From NCBI RefSeq assembly GCF_016464385.1, contig NZ_JADMLH010000001.1:310001-374000 (forward strand): a stretch of DNA of 64,000 nt. The letters are read 5' to 3'. Made by a program: the position numbers and the translations under genes. Under the pieces are notes generated by a model. The model made no database searches, was not told where the DNA came from, and saw only the letters and a list, made by a program, of their open reading frames with translations. Below, piece by piece: positions 36,583 through 44,725 of the stretch. The DNA comes from Nucisporomicrobium flavum (GTDB taxonomy: Bacteria; Actinomycetota; Actinomycetes; Mycobacteriales; Micromonosporaceae). Within the stretch, counting starts at the first letter, position 1. Each line of letters opens with the position of its first letter.

Positions 36583-37323
36583 TCAGCGCCGCTTCCCGCG
36601 GTCGCGCGGCGGCATCGGATCGTCGTAGACGCCCGGGACCCCCGCGTACCGCTCGCCGTCGCGGTACGGCCACGGGTTCGGCGTACAGCCGTGCAGGCCC
36701 AGCGTCTGCTGCTGCATCACCGGCGCCGGCTCCCCCTCGCCCGGGCAACGCTCGTGGCCGTTGCCGAGCCGGTGCCCCACCTCGTGGTTGACCATGTACT
36801 GCCGGTACACCGACAGCGGGGCGCCGTACCCGGGCACGCCCTTGACCCACCGGGCCACGTTCAGCACCACCTTGTCGCCGTTGCGGCACGACGTGTACCC
36901 GTCCGGGACGTCCTGGCACAGCTCGTCGCGGGTGCCCGGGGTGACCAGGTAGATCGTGAAGTCGCGCGGCTCGCGGGCGCCCACCCGGCGGAACGAGCGC
37001 TCCCCGCCCGCCGACCACCCCCGCGGGTCACCCAGCGTGGCCCGTACGGTCCGGGCGAAACCGCTCGCGCTGATCCCGGCGATGTCCCGCTCCACCAGCA
37101 CGCGGTACCGCAGCACACGTCCCCGCGAGCGGAATCCGGACTCGGCCGGCGCCGCGGTGAAGGAGCCGCTGCCCGCCCCGGGATACGTGATCGGCATGGA
37201 CGACACCTTCGCGCTCGGGACCGGTGACGATTCTGCCGGTACGAACGCCGGTGCGTGCGGAGCAGGCGCGCAACCGGCGAGCAGGGCCATGACCGTCAGG
37301 GACGCGAGGCGGCGGACACGCAC
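36583..37323 (-). CDS. DUF3152 lipoprotein, putative zinc metalloprotease (copy 2)
   Basis: 246-aa paralogue of the 31.7-kb gene. Signal peptide with lipobox LLAGC, a divergent linker (residues about 20-70), then the DUF3152 domain with NHEVGHRLGNGHERC. From YTSCRNG to PNPWPY the two proteins differ by hardly any residue and the DNA is nearly identical (36664-36897 against 32132-32365), whereas the N-terminal thirds differ strongly; this suggests recent duplication or gene conversion confined to the catalytic part. GTG start at 37323 with GAAGGAG Shine-Dalgarno. Confidence 0.82.
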   Translation of the reverse strand: MRVRRLASLTVMALLAGCAPAPHAPAFVPAESSPVPSAKVSSMPITYPGAGSGSFTAAPAESGFRSRGRVLRYRVLVERDIAGISASGFARTVRATLGDPRGWSAGGERSFRRVGAREPRDFTIYLVTPGTRDELCQDVPDGYTSCRNGDKVVLNVARWVKGVPGYGAPLSVYRQYMVNHEVGHRLGNGHERCPGEGEPAPVMQQQTLGLHGCTPNPWPYRDGERYAGVPGVYDDPMPPRDRGKRR

Positions 37324-37329
37324 GGGCTT

Positions 37330-37361
37330 CTCCTTCGCCGATCAAGATCAGTGCGAAGGAG
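37330..37361 (-). promoter_or_regulatory. hairpin enclosing the DUF3152 copy-2 ribosome binding site
   Basis: 9-bp inverted repeat CTCCTTCGC / GCGAAGGAG with a 14-base loop. The minus-strand 3' arm contains the GAAGGAG Shine-Dalgarno six bases before the GTG, so folding would block initiation. Confidence 0.5.
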
Positions 37362-37427
37362 GAGACCCGTGAGCGCCCCGGAAAGTTGACGCCGCCGGCC
37401 GTCAACCTTTCCCGGGGTACGCCCGTC

Positions 37428-38291
37428 CTAGGCGGTGAGCTGGTGGCGCGCCCCGGTGCGCTCGGCGCCGATCCCGGCCGCCACCACGAAGCCGATGCCC
37501 GCCACCGGCACCCAGCCCGGCCGCTGCCCCAGCACCAGGAACCCGATGATCAGGGCGAACGCCGGCTCCAGGCTCATCAGCGTGCCGAAGGCGGCGGTGG
37601 TGAGCCGGCGCAGCGCGAGGAACTCCAGCGCGAACGGCACCACCGGGAGCAGCACCGCCAGCCCGAGCCCGGCCAGCAGCAGCTCCCACGTCAGCCGTGG
37701 GAACACCGACGGCCCGGCGACCAGCGTCGCGGTCAGCGCGGCGACCGGCATGGACACCCCGAGACCGCGCAGCCCGGTGACCTCGTCGCCCACCCGCTGC
37801 GTGAGCAGGATGTACGCCGCCCAGCACAGCGCCGCCGCCAGCGCGAACAGCACGCCCACCGGGTCCGCGCCGCCGTGCCAGGGCTGGGTCAGCAGCAGCA
37901 CCCCCACCGCGGCCAGCGCCGGCCACAGCGTGGTGCCACGCCGGCCCCGGACCACCGCCACGCCCAGCGGGCCGAGGAACTCCAGGGCGCTGGCCGTACC
38001 CAGCGGCAGCCTGGCGATCGCCGCCATGAACAGCAGCGTGACACCGCCGGTGGCGACGCCGAGCGCGACGCAGGCCAGCAGCGCGCGCCGGTCGAAGCGC
38101 CACACCCGGGGCCGGACCAGCACGGCCAGGATCAGCCCGGCCCAGGCCAGCCGCAGCCACGCGGTGCCCTCCGCGCCGAGCCGGTCGATGAAGCCCACGG
38201 AGACGGCCAGGCCCAGCTGCACGAGCAGCATCGAGGCCACGGCCATCGCCGCGCCGGTACGGGCCCCGCCGCCCACGGCCGGGGTCCTCAC
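37428..38291 (-). CDS. EamA/RhtA-type metabolite exporter
   Basis: 287-aa integral membrane protein with about ten hydrophobic segments in two EamA repeats, e.g. [94 protein letters not shown]. The [10 protein letters not shown] and SLEPAFA motifs are typical of RhtA-like exporters of threonine/homoserine and other metabolites. GTG start at 38291 (RTPAVGGG) chosen because the frame further upstream reads antisense of a neighbouring remnant. Substrate unknown. Confidence 0.83.
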   Translation of the reverse strand: MRTPAVGGGARTGAAMAVASMLLVQLGLAVSVGFIDRLGAEGTAWLRLAWAGLILAVLVRPRVWRFDRRALLACVALGVATGGVTLLFMAAIARLPLGTASALEFLGPLGVAVVRGRRGTTLWPALAAVGVLLLTQPWHGGADPVGVLFALAAALCWAAYILLTQRVGDEVTGLRGLGVSMPVAALTATLVAGPSVFPRLTWELLLAGLGLAVLLPVVPFALEFLALRRLTTAAFGTLMSLEPAFALIIGFLVLGQRPGWVPVAGIGFVVAAGIGAERTGARHQLTA

Positions 38292-38505
38292 CGCTGCGGG
38301 CGCGCGTGCAGCACGGTCAGCACCACGTCGTCCTCCGTCGCGCCGGGCGGTCCTGCTGCTGCCGGACGGCACGGTGCGCCTGCTCGACACCCGCAGCGAG
38401 GCGCTGCTGGGCACCCGGTCCCAGCGGCGTCGTGGCCCGGTCGACGCGCTCGTGCGCCTCCTGCAGCGTCCCGGCGGCGGCGAAGAGATCGGTCACCTGC
38501 CGAAT
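38288..38505 (-). pseudogene. scrambled remnant, possibly of a SpoIIE/PP2C-type phosphatase
   Basis: The minus strand ends with [17 protein letters not shown] and a stop, like the C-terminus of PP2C/SpoIIE phosphatases, and begins with [20 protein letters not shown]. In between, the best coding frame is on the opposite strand: [20 protein letters not shown], resembling the internal DGTVxxL strand of the same family. High third-position GC switches strand at the same borders. This looks like a decayed gene with an inverted internal piece, but the pieces are short and similarity is by eye only. Confidence 0.35.
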
Positions 38506-39093
38506 CTAGCGGGCCACCCGCCGCAGCTTCACGGTGCTGTCCGTACGGTCCTCACCCGCCCTCGGGTGTTCGGCGCACCGCAGCACCTCCCACTCCCCCG
38601 GCGCCGGCTCCAGCGCGGCCAGCAGCTCCGCCGGCGACGGGAAGTGGATCGGTGGGTGCTCCTCGCCCGGCCCGTGGCCCTGGTGGCTCTCGATGAGCAG
38701 GATCCCGCCCGGGGCGACCGCCTCCGCGGCCCGCCGCAGGATCCGCTCCCGCGGGAAGTCGCCGTACGAGTACAGGAACTGCGAGGACACCAGGTCGAAA
38801 GTGCCCTCGGGGAAGGTGCGCTGGAGGTCGTGCTGCTGCACCTCGACGGTCACCCCGGCCTCGGCTGCGGACGCCGCTACCCGGCGCAACGCCACCTCGG
38901 AGACGTCCACGGCGGTGACGGTCCAGCCCTGCCGCGCCAGCCAGACGGCGTCGCCGCCCTCGCCGCACCCCAGGTCCAGGGCGGTGCCGGGGGTCAGGCC
39001 GGCCACCTCGTGCACCAGGGCGGCATTGGGGTTGCCGCTGAAGATCCGGTCGGCGGCCGCGTACCGCTCGTCCCACGTCGTCGCATCGCTCAT
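38506..39093 (-). CDS. class I SAM-dependent methyltransferase (TehB/UbiG-like)
   Basis: 195-aa methyltransferase. It begins MSDATTWDERYAAADRIFSG, with motif I ALDLGCGEGGDAVWLARQG, post-I VTAVDVS, and FDLVSSQFLYSY / VAPGGILLIESHQ. The WDERY start and following architecture match small actinobacterial class I methyltransferases often annotated as TehB-like, for which substrates are usually unknown. ATG at 39093; a CAGGCT six bases upstream could be a weak leaderless -10. The stop TAG borders the scrambled remnant. Confidence 0.82.
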   Translation of the reverse strand: MSDATTWDERYAAADRIFSGNPNAALVHEVAGLTPGTALDLGCGEGGDAVWLARQGWTVTAVDVSEVALRRVAASAAEAGVTVEVQQHDLQRTFPEGTFDLVSSQFLYSYGDFPRERILRRAAEAVAPGGILLIESHQGHGPGEEHPPIHFPSPAELLAALEPAPGEWEVLRCAEHPRAGEDRTDSTVKLRRVAR

Positions 39094-39158
39094 GACCCGA
39101 GCCTGGACCGCGACGGTTGCAGCGGCAAATGCCGTTGCCGGACCGGCAAAGAGGAGGG

Positions 39159-39710
39159 TCAGCCCGCGCGGCGCCGGGCGCGGCGCGCCGCCAGCTCGTC
39201 GCCCGCGGCCGGCTCGGCCGGCACACCCACCGGCTGCGCCTGGGTGGCCGGTTCGGCGGGCAGGTGCGACAGCGAGCCCTGGATCTCCTTGAACGCCCCG
39301 CCGATCGCGATGCCGAAGACGCCCTGGCCGCCCTGCAGCAGATCGACGACCTCCTCCGGCGAGCGGCACTCGTACACGGTGGTGCCGTCGGAGATCAGCG
39401 TGATGCCGGCGAGGTCCTCGACCCCGCGCGAGCGCAGCGTCTCGATCGCCTTGCGGATGTTCTGCAGCGAGACCCCGGCGTCGAGCAACCGCTTGACGAC
39501 CTTGAGCACGACCAGGTCCCGGAACGAGTACAGCCGCTGCGTGCCGGAGCCCGACGCGTCGCGGATGCTCGGCACGACCAGCGTGGTACGGGCCCAGTAG
39601 TCGAGCTGGCGGTAGCTGATGCCGACCGCCTGGCACGCGGTCACCCCGCGATACCCGACTTCGCCGTCCGCGCCGACGAGTGGGCCCTCCTGAGGATCTG
39701 AGCCGTGCAC
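39159..39710 (-). CDS. MerR-family transcriptional regulator (Rv1830-like)
   Basis: 183-aa regulator with an N-terminal MerR winged helix (VGYRGVTACQAVGISYRQLD, YWARTTLVVPSIRDASGSGT, RLYSFRDLVVLKVVKRLLDA) and a C-terminal tail rich in Ala/Arg. It corresponds by position and sequence type to the second MerR gene of the conserved gcvH-garA-ftsR block (Rv1830 in Mycobacterium). GTG at 39710 has a GGGGAGG Shine-Dalgarno seven bases upstream. A terminator-like hairpin separates it from the preceding gene, so it has its own promoter. Confidence 0.88.
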   Translation of the reverse strand: MHGSDPQEGPLVGADGEVGYRGVTACQAVGISYRQLDYWARTTLVVPSIRDASGSGTQRLYSFRDLVVLKVVKRLLDAGVSLQNIRKAIETLRSRGVEDLAGITLISDGTTVYECRSPEEVVDLLQGGQGVFGIAIGGAFKEIQGSLSHLPAEPATQAQPVGVPAEPAAGDELAARRARRRAG

Positions 39711-39858
39711 GCGACTACCTCCCCGCTGCGCGGTGCCGCTTCACCTGGACTTCACGAGCCTATAACTCAGCGTGCCCGGAAACAGGGAGGTAATGCCGCG
39801 ACACGCCGCGTACGGAGGAGCCGGACATATGGTCACCATCGATGCGGCGGGACGCAGA

Positions 39859-39887
39859 AACGGCTCCCACCAGCGGCGGGAGCCGTT
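39859..39887 (-). terminator. terminator after the bifunctional-nuclease gene
   Basis: 10-bp perfect stem AACGGCTCCC / GGGAGCCGTT with a 9-base loop, followed on the minus strand by TTTCTG; 24 bases downstream of the stop at 39911. Confidence 0.75.
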
Positions 39888-39910
39888 CGCGTCGTCCGGG
39901 ACCGGCTTCG

Positions 39911-40375
39911 TCAGCCGGCGAAGTCCTCCGGGCGGACCTGGTCGAGGAACTCGCGGAACTTCTCGACCTCGTCCTCCTGCTCGTCCGGGATGACGATGCC
40001 GGCCTCGGTGAGGACCTGGTCGGCGCACCGGATCGGCGCGCCCACCCGCAGCGCCAGCGCGATCGAGTCGCTCGGCCGGGCCGAGACCCGCAGGTCGTCG
40101 CCGATCAGCAGGTCGGCGTAGAAGACGTTCTCCTTGAGCTCCGTGATCTCGACCGCCTTCAGCGGCGCCTCGAGCGCCGCGAGGATGTCCCGGAGCAGGT
40201 CATGGGTCAGGGGCCGGGCCGGCTTCACGCCCTGCTGCTCGTACGCGATGGCGGTCGCCTCCACCGCGCCGATCCAGATCGGCAGGTACCGATCGCCGTC
40301 GACCTCCCTGAGCAGGACGATCGGCTGGTTGCTGGGCAGCTCCACCCGAACTCCGACCACGCTCAGCTCGCGCAC
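39911..40375 (-). CDS. bifunctional nuclease family protein (DUF151)
   Basis: 154-aa protein: VVGVRVELPSNQPIVLLREV, RYLPIWIGAVEATAIAYEQQ, RPLTHDLLRDILAAL, VSARPSDSIALALRVGAPIR match the BFN/DUF151 family in full length, with an acidic C-terminal tail. Members are reported as nucleases in plants; the bacterial role is unclear. It matches Rv1829 in the conserved cluster. GTG start at 40375; 253 bp of upstream sequence without a gene separates it from ftsR. Confidence 0.9.
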   Translation of the reverse strand: MRELSVVGVRVELPSNQPIVLLREVDGDRYLPIWIGAVEATAIAYEQQGVKPARPLTHDLLRDILAALEAPLKAVEITELKENVFYADLLIGDDLRVSARPSDSIALALRVGAPIRCADQVLTEAGIVIPDEQEDEVEKFREFLDQVRPEDFAG

Positions 40376-40628
40376 CGCCCGCCTCCGTGTCGCACGTCGT
40401 CGCCGCCCCGTCGATCACCGTGAAAACGGCGACCTCAGGCTTCTTCCCGCCCTATCCTGCACCGTACACGGACGCCCTGGGACCAGCGCCACACGAGGTC
40501 CGTGTCCGATCCCACTCGCATACCCGCCGCTACGCGTGGCGAACCTCGCCGGGCCGCTGGTCACCGAAGGGGTGTCCACGGCAGCGCGTGTCGCGGCGCC
40601 GTGACGATGTTCAGCGCTGGGCGTAACC
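40376..40628. other. intergenic region before the DUF151 gene
   Basis: 253 bp with no supported gene. A minus-strand GATAGG near 40450-40460 could belong to the DUF151 promoter; no repeat or strong hairpin seen. Confidence 0.3.
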
Positions 40629-41372
40629 TCAGCGCCCGAGGGTGTCGCGCAGGCCGGCCCGGACCAGCGCCGCGTGCAGCCGCTGCGACAGCGCCTGCAG
40701 CTCCCGCGCCGTCTCGGCCGCCCGGGCCCGCGCCGCCGGGTCCTGCTGGCGCACCAGCGGCGCCAGCAGCTGCGTGAACAGCCCCACCTCGCGGTCGGCG
40801 CCGGCGCGGAACGCCCGCAGGTGCCGCGCCTCGAGGCCGTGGCGGGTCAGCCCGACCACCGCCTCGACGATCACCACCGCGTCGCCGTCGTACCAGCCCG
40901 GGGGGCGCGAGACGACCAGGCCGATCCGCTCCAGCTCGGTGAGCAGCTGCTCGCCGATGCCGGTGCGCTCGACCAGGTCCGCCCGCGACACCCGGGTGTC
41001 CGCCGCCTCGGCCGCGGCCTCCGCCTCGGAGCCGACGGCCACCAGGGTGGGCCGCTGCCGGCTCAGCGGGTCGTCCCCGCGCTCCAGCGCCTCCAGCTGT
41101 TCCCGGATCACCCGGAGCGGAAGGTACTGGTCGCGCTGCGCGGTCAGCACGAAGCGCAGCCGCGCCACGTCGTTCCACGAGTACTTGCGGTAGCCGGAGG
41201 CGGTGCGCTGGGGGTCGACCAGCCCTTCCGCCTCCAGGAACCGGAGCTTCGAGATCGTCGTATCGGGGAACTCCGTCCGCAGCTGGGCCAGCACCTCCCC
41301 GATGCTCATCAGCGCAGCGTCACGACCCGGGCGTGCGCCCGGGTCGTGCGCGGCCGCCCCCGACGGGTTCAC
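40629..41372 (-). CDS. ftsR: MerR-family regulator FtsR
   Basis: 247-aa regulator of the FtsR type: MSIGEVLAQLRTEFPDTTIS, KLRFLEAEGLVDPQRTASGY, RKYSWNDVARLRFVLTAQRD, QYLPLRVIREQLEAL, then a long helical C-terminal domain. FtsR (Corynebacterium; Rv1828 in Mycobacterium) activates ftsZ and is needed for normal division. GTG at 41372 overlaps the garA stop (GTGA), giving an N-terminal extension like that of the mycobacterial homologue; MSIGEVL at 41309 is the alternative start. Confidence 0.88.
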   Translation of the reverse strand: MNPSGAAAHDPGARPGRDAALMSIGEVLAQLRTEFPDTTISKLRFLEAEGLVDPQRTASGYRKYSWNDVARLRFVLTAQRDQYLPLRVIREQLEALERGDDPLSRQRPTLVAVGSEAEAAAEAADTRVSRADLVERTGIGEQLLTELERIGLVVSRPPGWYDGDAVVIVEAVVGLTRHGLEARHLRAFRAGADREVGLFTQLLAPLVRQQDPAARARAAETARELQALSQRLHAALVRAGLRDTLGR

Positions 41373-41821
41373 GCCCCGCCGCCCTCGCCCTCCGGCCGCG
41401 GACCGGCGATGAAGACCAGCCGGAACTTGCCGATCTGGACCTCGTCACCGTTGCTCAGCGTCGCGGACTCCACGCGCTCCCGGTTCACGTACGTGCCGTT
41501 GAGCGAGCCGACGTCGCGGACCGTGAAGGTGCCCCCGTCGCGGTGGAACTCGGCGTGCCGGCGCGAGACCGTCACGTCGTCCAGGAAGATGTCGCTGTCG
41601 GGGTGCCGGCCGCTGGTCGTCACGTCGTGGTCCAGCAGGAACCGCGCACCCGCGTTCGGGCCGCGGCGCACCACGAGCAGCGCCATCCCGGGTGGCAGCG
41701 AACCGGACATCCGGCTCGGCACCACGTCGGTCTCAGGCCCCTCGAGCACCTCGTCGAGCGCACCGAGGTTCAGCGTGGACGTGACGTCGAGTGGGGGGAA
41801 CTCGTCGTCTGGGCGCGTCAT
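41369..41821 (-). CDS. garA: FHA-domain regulator GarA/OdhI homologue
   Basis: 150-aa protein whose FHA domain (residues about 45-145) carries ALLVVRRGPNAGARFLLDHD, TSGRHPDSDIFLDDVTVSRR, VRDVGSLNGTYVNRERVESA and NGDEVQIGKFRLVF. GarA/OdhI bind 2-oxoglutarate dehydrogenase and glutamate enzymes and are switched off by phosphorylation of an N-terminal ETT motif. Here the corresponding segment is LDVTSTLNLG (residues 11-20), without ETT, although threonines remain. ATG at 41821 has GAGGTGG upstream. A -35/-10 pair lies about 160 bases upstream. Confidence 0.92.
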   Translation of the reverse strand: MTRPDDEFPPLDVTSTLNLGALDEVLEGPETDVVPSRMSGSLPPGMALLVVRRGPNAGARFLLDHDVTTSGRHPDSDIFLDDVTVSRRHAEFHRDGGTFTVRDVGSLNGTYVNRERVESATLSNGDEVQIGKFRLVFIAGPRPEGEGGGA

Positions 41822-41980
41822 GGACCACCTCACGGATCTGTTTCGGTCGCCGCCCGACGACCAAGGGTGAGCAGGCCGGACGTGGGGTCCGGAGCGCAGC
41901 GCCCCCCGCCGCCGCTGCCCGGAGGCCCGGACGCACGACTATCGGTTTCGAAGTAATAACGGTTCTACAGGTGCTCCGCG

Positions 41981-42009
41981 AGCCTAGTCAGCGTGGATAT
42001 ACCGGGCAA
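41981..42009 (-). promoter_or_regulatory. candidate promoter for garA-ftsR
   Basis: Minus-strand TTGCCC (-35) and TAGGCT (-10) with a 17-base spacer, about 160 bases before the garA start, leaving a leader of about 150 nt. Confidence 0.5.
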
Positions 42010-42031
42010 CCAGACGCGCGGACGTTCACGA

Positions 42032-42412
42032 TCAGCTGTCGGTCAGCGCCCGGTACGCCTCGGCGTCCAGCAGGCCGCCGAGCGCGGCCGGGTCGTCCGG
42101 CGCGATCTCGACCAGCCAGCCGGCCGCGTACGGCTCGGCGTTGATCAGTTCGGGCTCGTCGGCCAGCGTGGCGTTGCGGGCGACCACCGTGCCCGCCACC
42201 GGCGCGTACAGCTCGGAGACGCTCTTGGTCGACTCGATCTCGCCCAGCTGGTCGCCCGCCTGCACCACCGTGCCCTCGTCGGGCAGCTGGACATAGACGA
42301 TGTCGCCGAGCGCGTCCTGCGCGAAGTGGGTGATGCCCACGCGCACGGGACCGGTGCCGTCGCCGGACACCCACTCGTGCTCGGCCGTGTACCGCAGATC
42401 CTCGGGAATCAC
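42032..42412 (-). CDS. gcvH: glycine cleavage system H protein
   Basis: 126-aa lipoyl carrier that shuttles the aminomethyl group between P- and T-proteins. YTAEHEWV, VGITHFAQDALGDIVYVQLP and the lipoylation site EIESTKSVSELYAPVAG (the Lys near residue 64) are present, then NAEPYAAGWLVEI. GTG start at 42412 is set by GGAGG five bases upstream. It sits in the Rv1822-1830-like cluster, between the DUF881 genes and garA, and is unlinked from the riboswitch-controlled gcvP. Confidence 0.95.
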   Translation of the reverse strand: MIPEDLRYTAEHEWVSGDGTGPVRVGITHFAQDALGDIVYVQLPDEGTVVQAGDQLGEIESTKSVSELYAPVAGTVVARNATLADEPELINAEPYAAGWLVEIAPDDPAALGGLLDAEAYRALTDS

Positions 42413-42440
42413 ACATTCCTCCGTTGAGAAGCGCACCCGC

Positions 42441-43499
42441 TCAGGACACCGGGCGCGCGTACTGCAGGCTGGCTGGCTGTCGCACCGCGGTCACGTCGAC
42501 CGCGGCGCGTTGCTCCATGGTCACGTTACCGCCGCCCTGGTGCACCGATTCGACCACCCCACCGGGGATCTGCAGCGCCGTCTGCATGGTCGACGGCACG
42601 CCGATCACCCAGAGCGTGTACGGACCGCTGAGCTGCTTGCCGTCGACGATGATCTCCCCGCCGGCCGCGTCGACGAAATACGACGACGCCACGATCCGTA
42701 CGGTGACGCCGTTGCCGCCGACCAGCTCCATCACCTCGCCCTGGGCGCCGCGCAGCTCCTGCACGGCGTTCAGGATCGCGGACGCCTTGATCGGCTGGCC
42801 CTTCGGATCGATGACGATCTTCAGACCCGGGCCGCGGGCCGGCAGCGTGCCGGACAACAGGCCGAGCTCGCCGGCCCGCTTCTCCGCCTCGGCCAGCGCC
42901 GCCTGCCGCCCGGCCACGCCGGACGTGAGCTGCCGCTGGCTCTCCTCCAGGCCGCTGATCTCCTGCTGCAGCCGCTGGTCGCGCGCCTCCAGGTCGGACA
43001 GGATCCGGACCAGGTCCTCCTGACGCGCCGACGCGAGCCCGGAATCGGCGTCGTTGCTGCGCAGCTGCACGACCAGGGTGAAACCGAACAGCGCCAGCAG
43101 CACCCAGATCAGCGCACCGGCCGACGACAACCGCCGCCACGGCGCGACCGCCGGCGCCTCGCCCACCGATTCCGATGACGCCGCCGGCACCGTCGGCAAG
43201 GCCGGCCCGTCGGGGTCCGGCACGTGCGGACCGGACGCTTCTTCCGGTACGGCCACAGCAGGCGCGGAGGTCGACGGCTCCAGGACCGGCTCGGCCGCGG
43301 CGGGTGACGGTGGGGGTGGTGGGGCAGTCAGGCGCACCGTCGGCCCGTCCGCGGCAATCGGCACGTCGTGCTCCTCGTGCGCGACCTCAGGCGGCTCGGC
43401 GGCGACCGGCGCAGCGGGCACGTCATGAGCGGTGTCACCGGGCTGCGCCGAGGGCTCGCCGGGCGGCTGGATGGAGGCGGTCTTGTCGTCGTCCGTCAT
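42441..43499 (-). CDS. DUF881 family membrane protein (distal copy)
   Basis: 352-aa protein with a long Pro/Ala-rich cytoplasmic N-terminus (about 1-125), one transmembrane helix (LIWVLLALFGFTLVVQL, about 131-147), a coiled-coil segment (LVRILSDLEARDQRLQQEIS) and the DUF881 domain (GPGLKIVID, ILNAVQELRGAQGEVMELVG, VDGKQLSGPYTLWVIG). The role is unknown; such proteins are conserved with gcvH/garA in actinobacteria. It is 9 bp downstream of the small basic protein gene, in one operon. Confidence 0.88.
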   Translation of the reverse strand: MTDDDKTASIQPPGEPSAQPGDTAHDVPAAPVAAEPPEVAHEEHDVPIAADGPTVRLTAPPPPPSPAAAEPVLEPSTSAPAVAVPEEASGPHVPDPDGPALPTVPAASSESVGEAPAVAPWRRLSSAGALIWVLLALFGFTLVVQLRSNDADSGLASARQEDLVRILSDLEARDQRLQQEISGLEESQRQLTSGVAGRQAALAEAEKRAGELGLLSGTLPARGPGLKIVIDPKGQPIKASAILNAVQELRGAQGEVMELVGGNGVTVRIVASSYFVDAAGGEIIVDGKQLSGPYTLWVIGVPSTMQTALQIPGGVVESVHQGGGNVTMEQRAAVDVTAVRQPASLQYARPVS

Positions 43500-43508
43500 C
43501 GCGCCGCC

Positions 43509-43841
43509 CTACGCCCGGAACAGGTGCCGGCGGATCGCCGCCACGTTGCCGAAGATACGCACCCCCAGCACCACCACGACACCCGTGGACAGCTGCCCGC
43601 CCACGCCGAGCTGGTCACCCAGGTACACGATCAGCGCCGCGACCACGACGTTCGCGATGAACGACACCACGAACTGCTTGTCGTCGAAGATGCCGTCCAG
43701 CTTCGCCCGGACGCCGCCGAACACCGCGTCGAGCGCGGCCACCACCGCGATCGGCAGGTACGGCTGCAACGCCGGCGGCACGGTGGGATGGAACACGATG
43801 CCGAGCACGACACCGGCGATCAGGGCGAGTACGGCGATCAT
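43509..43841 (-). CDS. sbp: small basic family membrane protein (Sbp/DUF1290)
   Basis: 110-aa protein with three hydrophobic segments: VLALIAGVVLGIVFHPTV, YLPIAVVAALDAVFGGVRAK, VVSFIANVVVAALIVYLGDQ / VVVVLGVRIFGNVAAIRRHL. The DAVFGGVRA signature is that of the small basic protein family. Function unknown; equivalent to Rv1824 between two DUF881 genes. ATG overlaps the upstream DUF881 stop (ATGA). Confidence 0.9.
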   Translation of the reverse strand: MIAVLALIAGVVLGIVFHPTVPPALQPYLPIAVVAALDAVFGGVRAKLDGIFDDKQFVVSFIANVVVAALIVYLGDQLGVGGQLSTGVVVVLGVRIFGNVAAIRRHLFRA

Positions 43842-44725
43842 CGGCCGCCTTTCGACGGGGAGCCGGCCGCGGAGGGCGCGGACGCGGACGGGGTGGCCTG
43901 GCGCAGATTCGGCTGGGTCGCCGCGTCGAGCGTGACGCCGTGCACGTCAGTGACGTCGTACGACATGCCGTACTTGCTGTTGAGGGCGCGGAAGAACTTG
44001 CCCGCCGCGCCGTCGCGGAAGTCGTCGGCGAGCGAGCCCGGCCCGACCGCGACCACCTGGTACGGGGTGGTGACCGGCCGCAGGTCGACGAGGATCGCCT
44101 CGCCGGCCTGCCGGATCGCCGACGTCGCGGTGAGCCGCTGCCCGTTGATCGCGACGGCCTCCGCGCCGGCCGCCCACAACGCGTTCACGGCCAGCTGCAG
44201 GTCGGTGTCGCGGACCCGGGCCTCGTTCTTGCGCTCGCCGGTCACCGGGTCGATCGGGGTGGGGCCGTCGCCGACGGTGATCCGCGCGCCGGAGCCTTTG
44301 ACCGGCGCGAACCCGGTCTGCGCCTCGAGCCCGCGCAACTTCGCCACGGCCGCGCCGCCGAGCTGCTGCTCGCGCAGGCCGGCGACCTCGGCACGCAGCC
44401 GTTCGGCCCGCGCCTGCAGCTGCGCGGTCTCCTCGCGGCGGCTCTGCACCTGGTCGACGAGCGTGTCCCGGGCCTGGGTGCGGGCCGGTTCGTCGGCCAT
44501 CGTCTGCTGGTACGCCACCACGAGCAGGAACCCGAGCGCGACGAGCGTGAGACTGCTCACGCCCTTGGTCACCTGGCGGCGTACGCCGGTCGGTCCTTCC
44601 CCGCGCTGCCGCCGGGCGGCCGCGTCGGCGTACCCGGGGTCCAGGGGGTTGCGGAACAACTCGGTCAGGAAGTCAGGGGTGAACCGCGGCTGCCGGGCGT
44701 CGGCGCCGCCGTCGGGCGTGGTCAT
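43838..44725 (-). CDS. DUF881 family membrane protein (proximal copy)
   Basis: 295-aa protein: cytoplasmic N-terminus of about 60 residues, one transmembrane helix (SLTLVALGFLLVVAYQQTM), a coiled coil (QVQSRREETAQLQARAERLR) and the DUF881 domain (ARITVGDGP, LQLAVNALWAAGAEAVAING, AILVDLRPVTTPYQVVAVGP). Paralogous to the distal copy. ATG overlaps the stop of the phosphatidyltransferase gene (ATGA), and its own stop overlaps sbp, so the whole set is translationally coupled. Confidence 0.9.
   Translation of the reverse strand: MTTPDGGADARQPRFTPDFLTELFRNPLDPGYADAAARRQRGEGPTGVRRQVTKGVSSLTLVALGFLLVVAYQQTMADEPARTQARDTLVDQVQSRREETAQLQARAERLRAEVAGLREQQLGGAAVAKLRGLEAQTGFAPVKGSGARITVGDGPTPIDPVTGERKNEARVRDTDLQLAVNALWAAGAEAVAINGQRLTATSAIRQAGEAILVDLRPVTTPYQVVAVGPGSLADDFRDGAAGKFFRALNSKYGMSYDVTDVHGVTLDAATQPNLRQATPSASAPSAAGSPSKGGR

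Noticed and set aside
37353..37391. Five-codon plus-strand ORF after an AAGGAGGAGA sequence
   Set aside because: Too short to support, and the AAGGAGG is the complement of the hairpin arm that serves the minus-strand DUF3152 gene.
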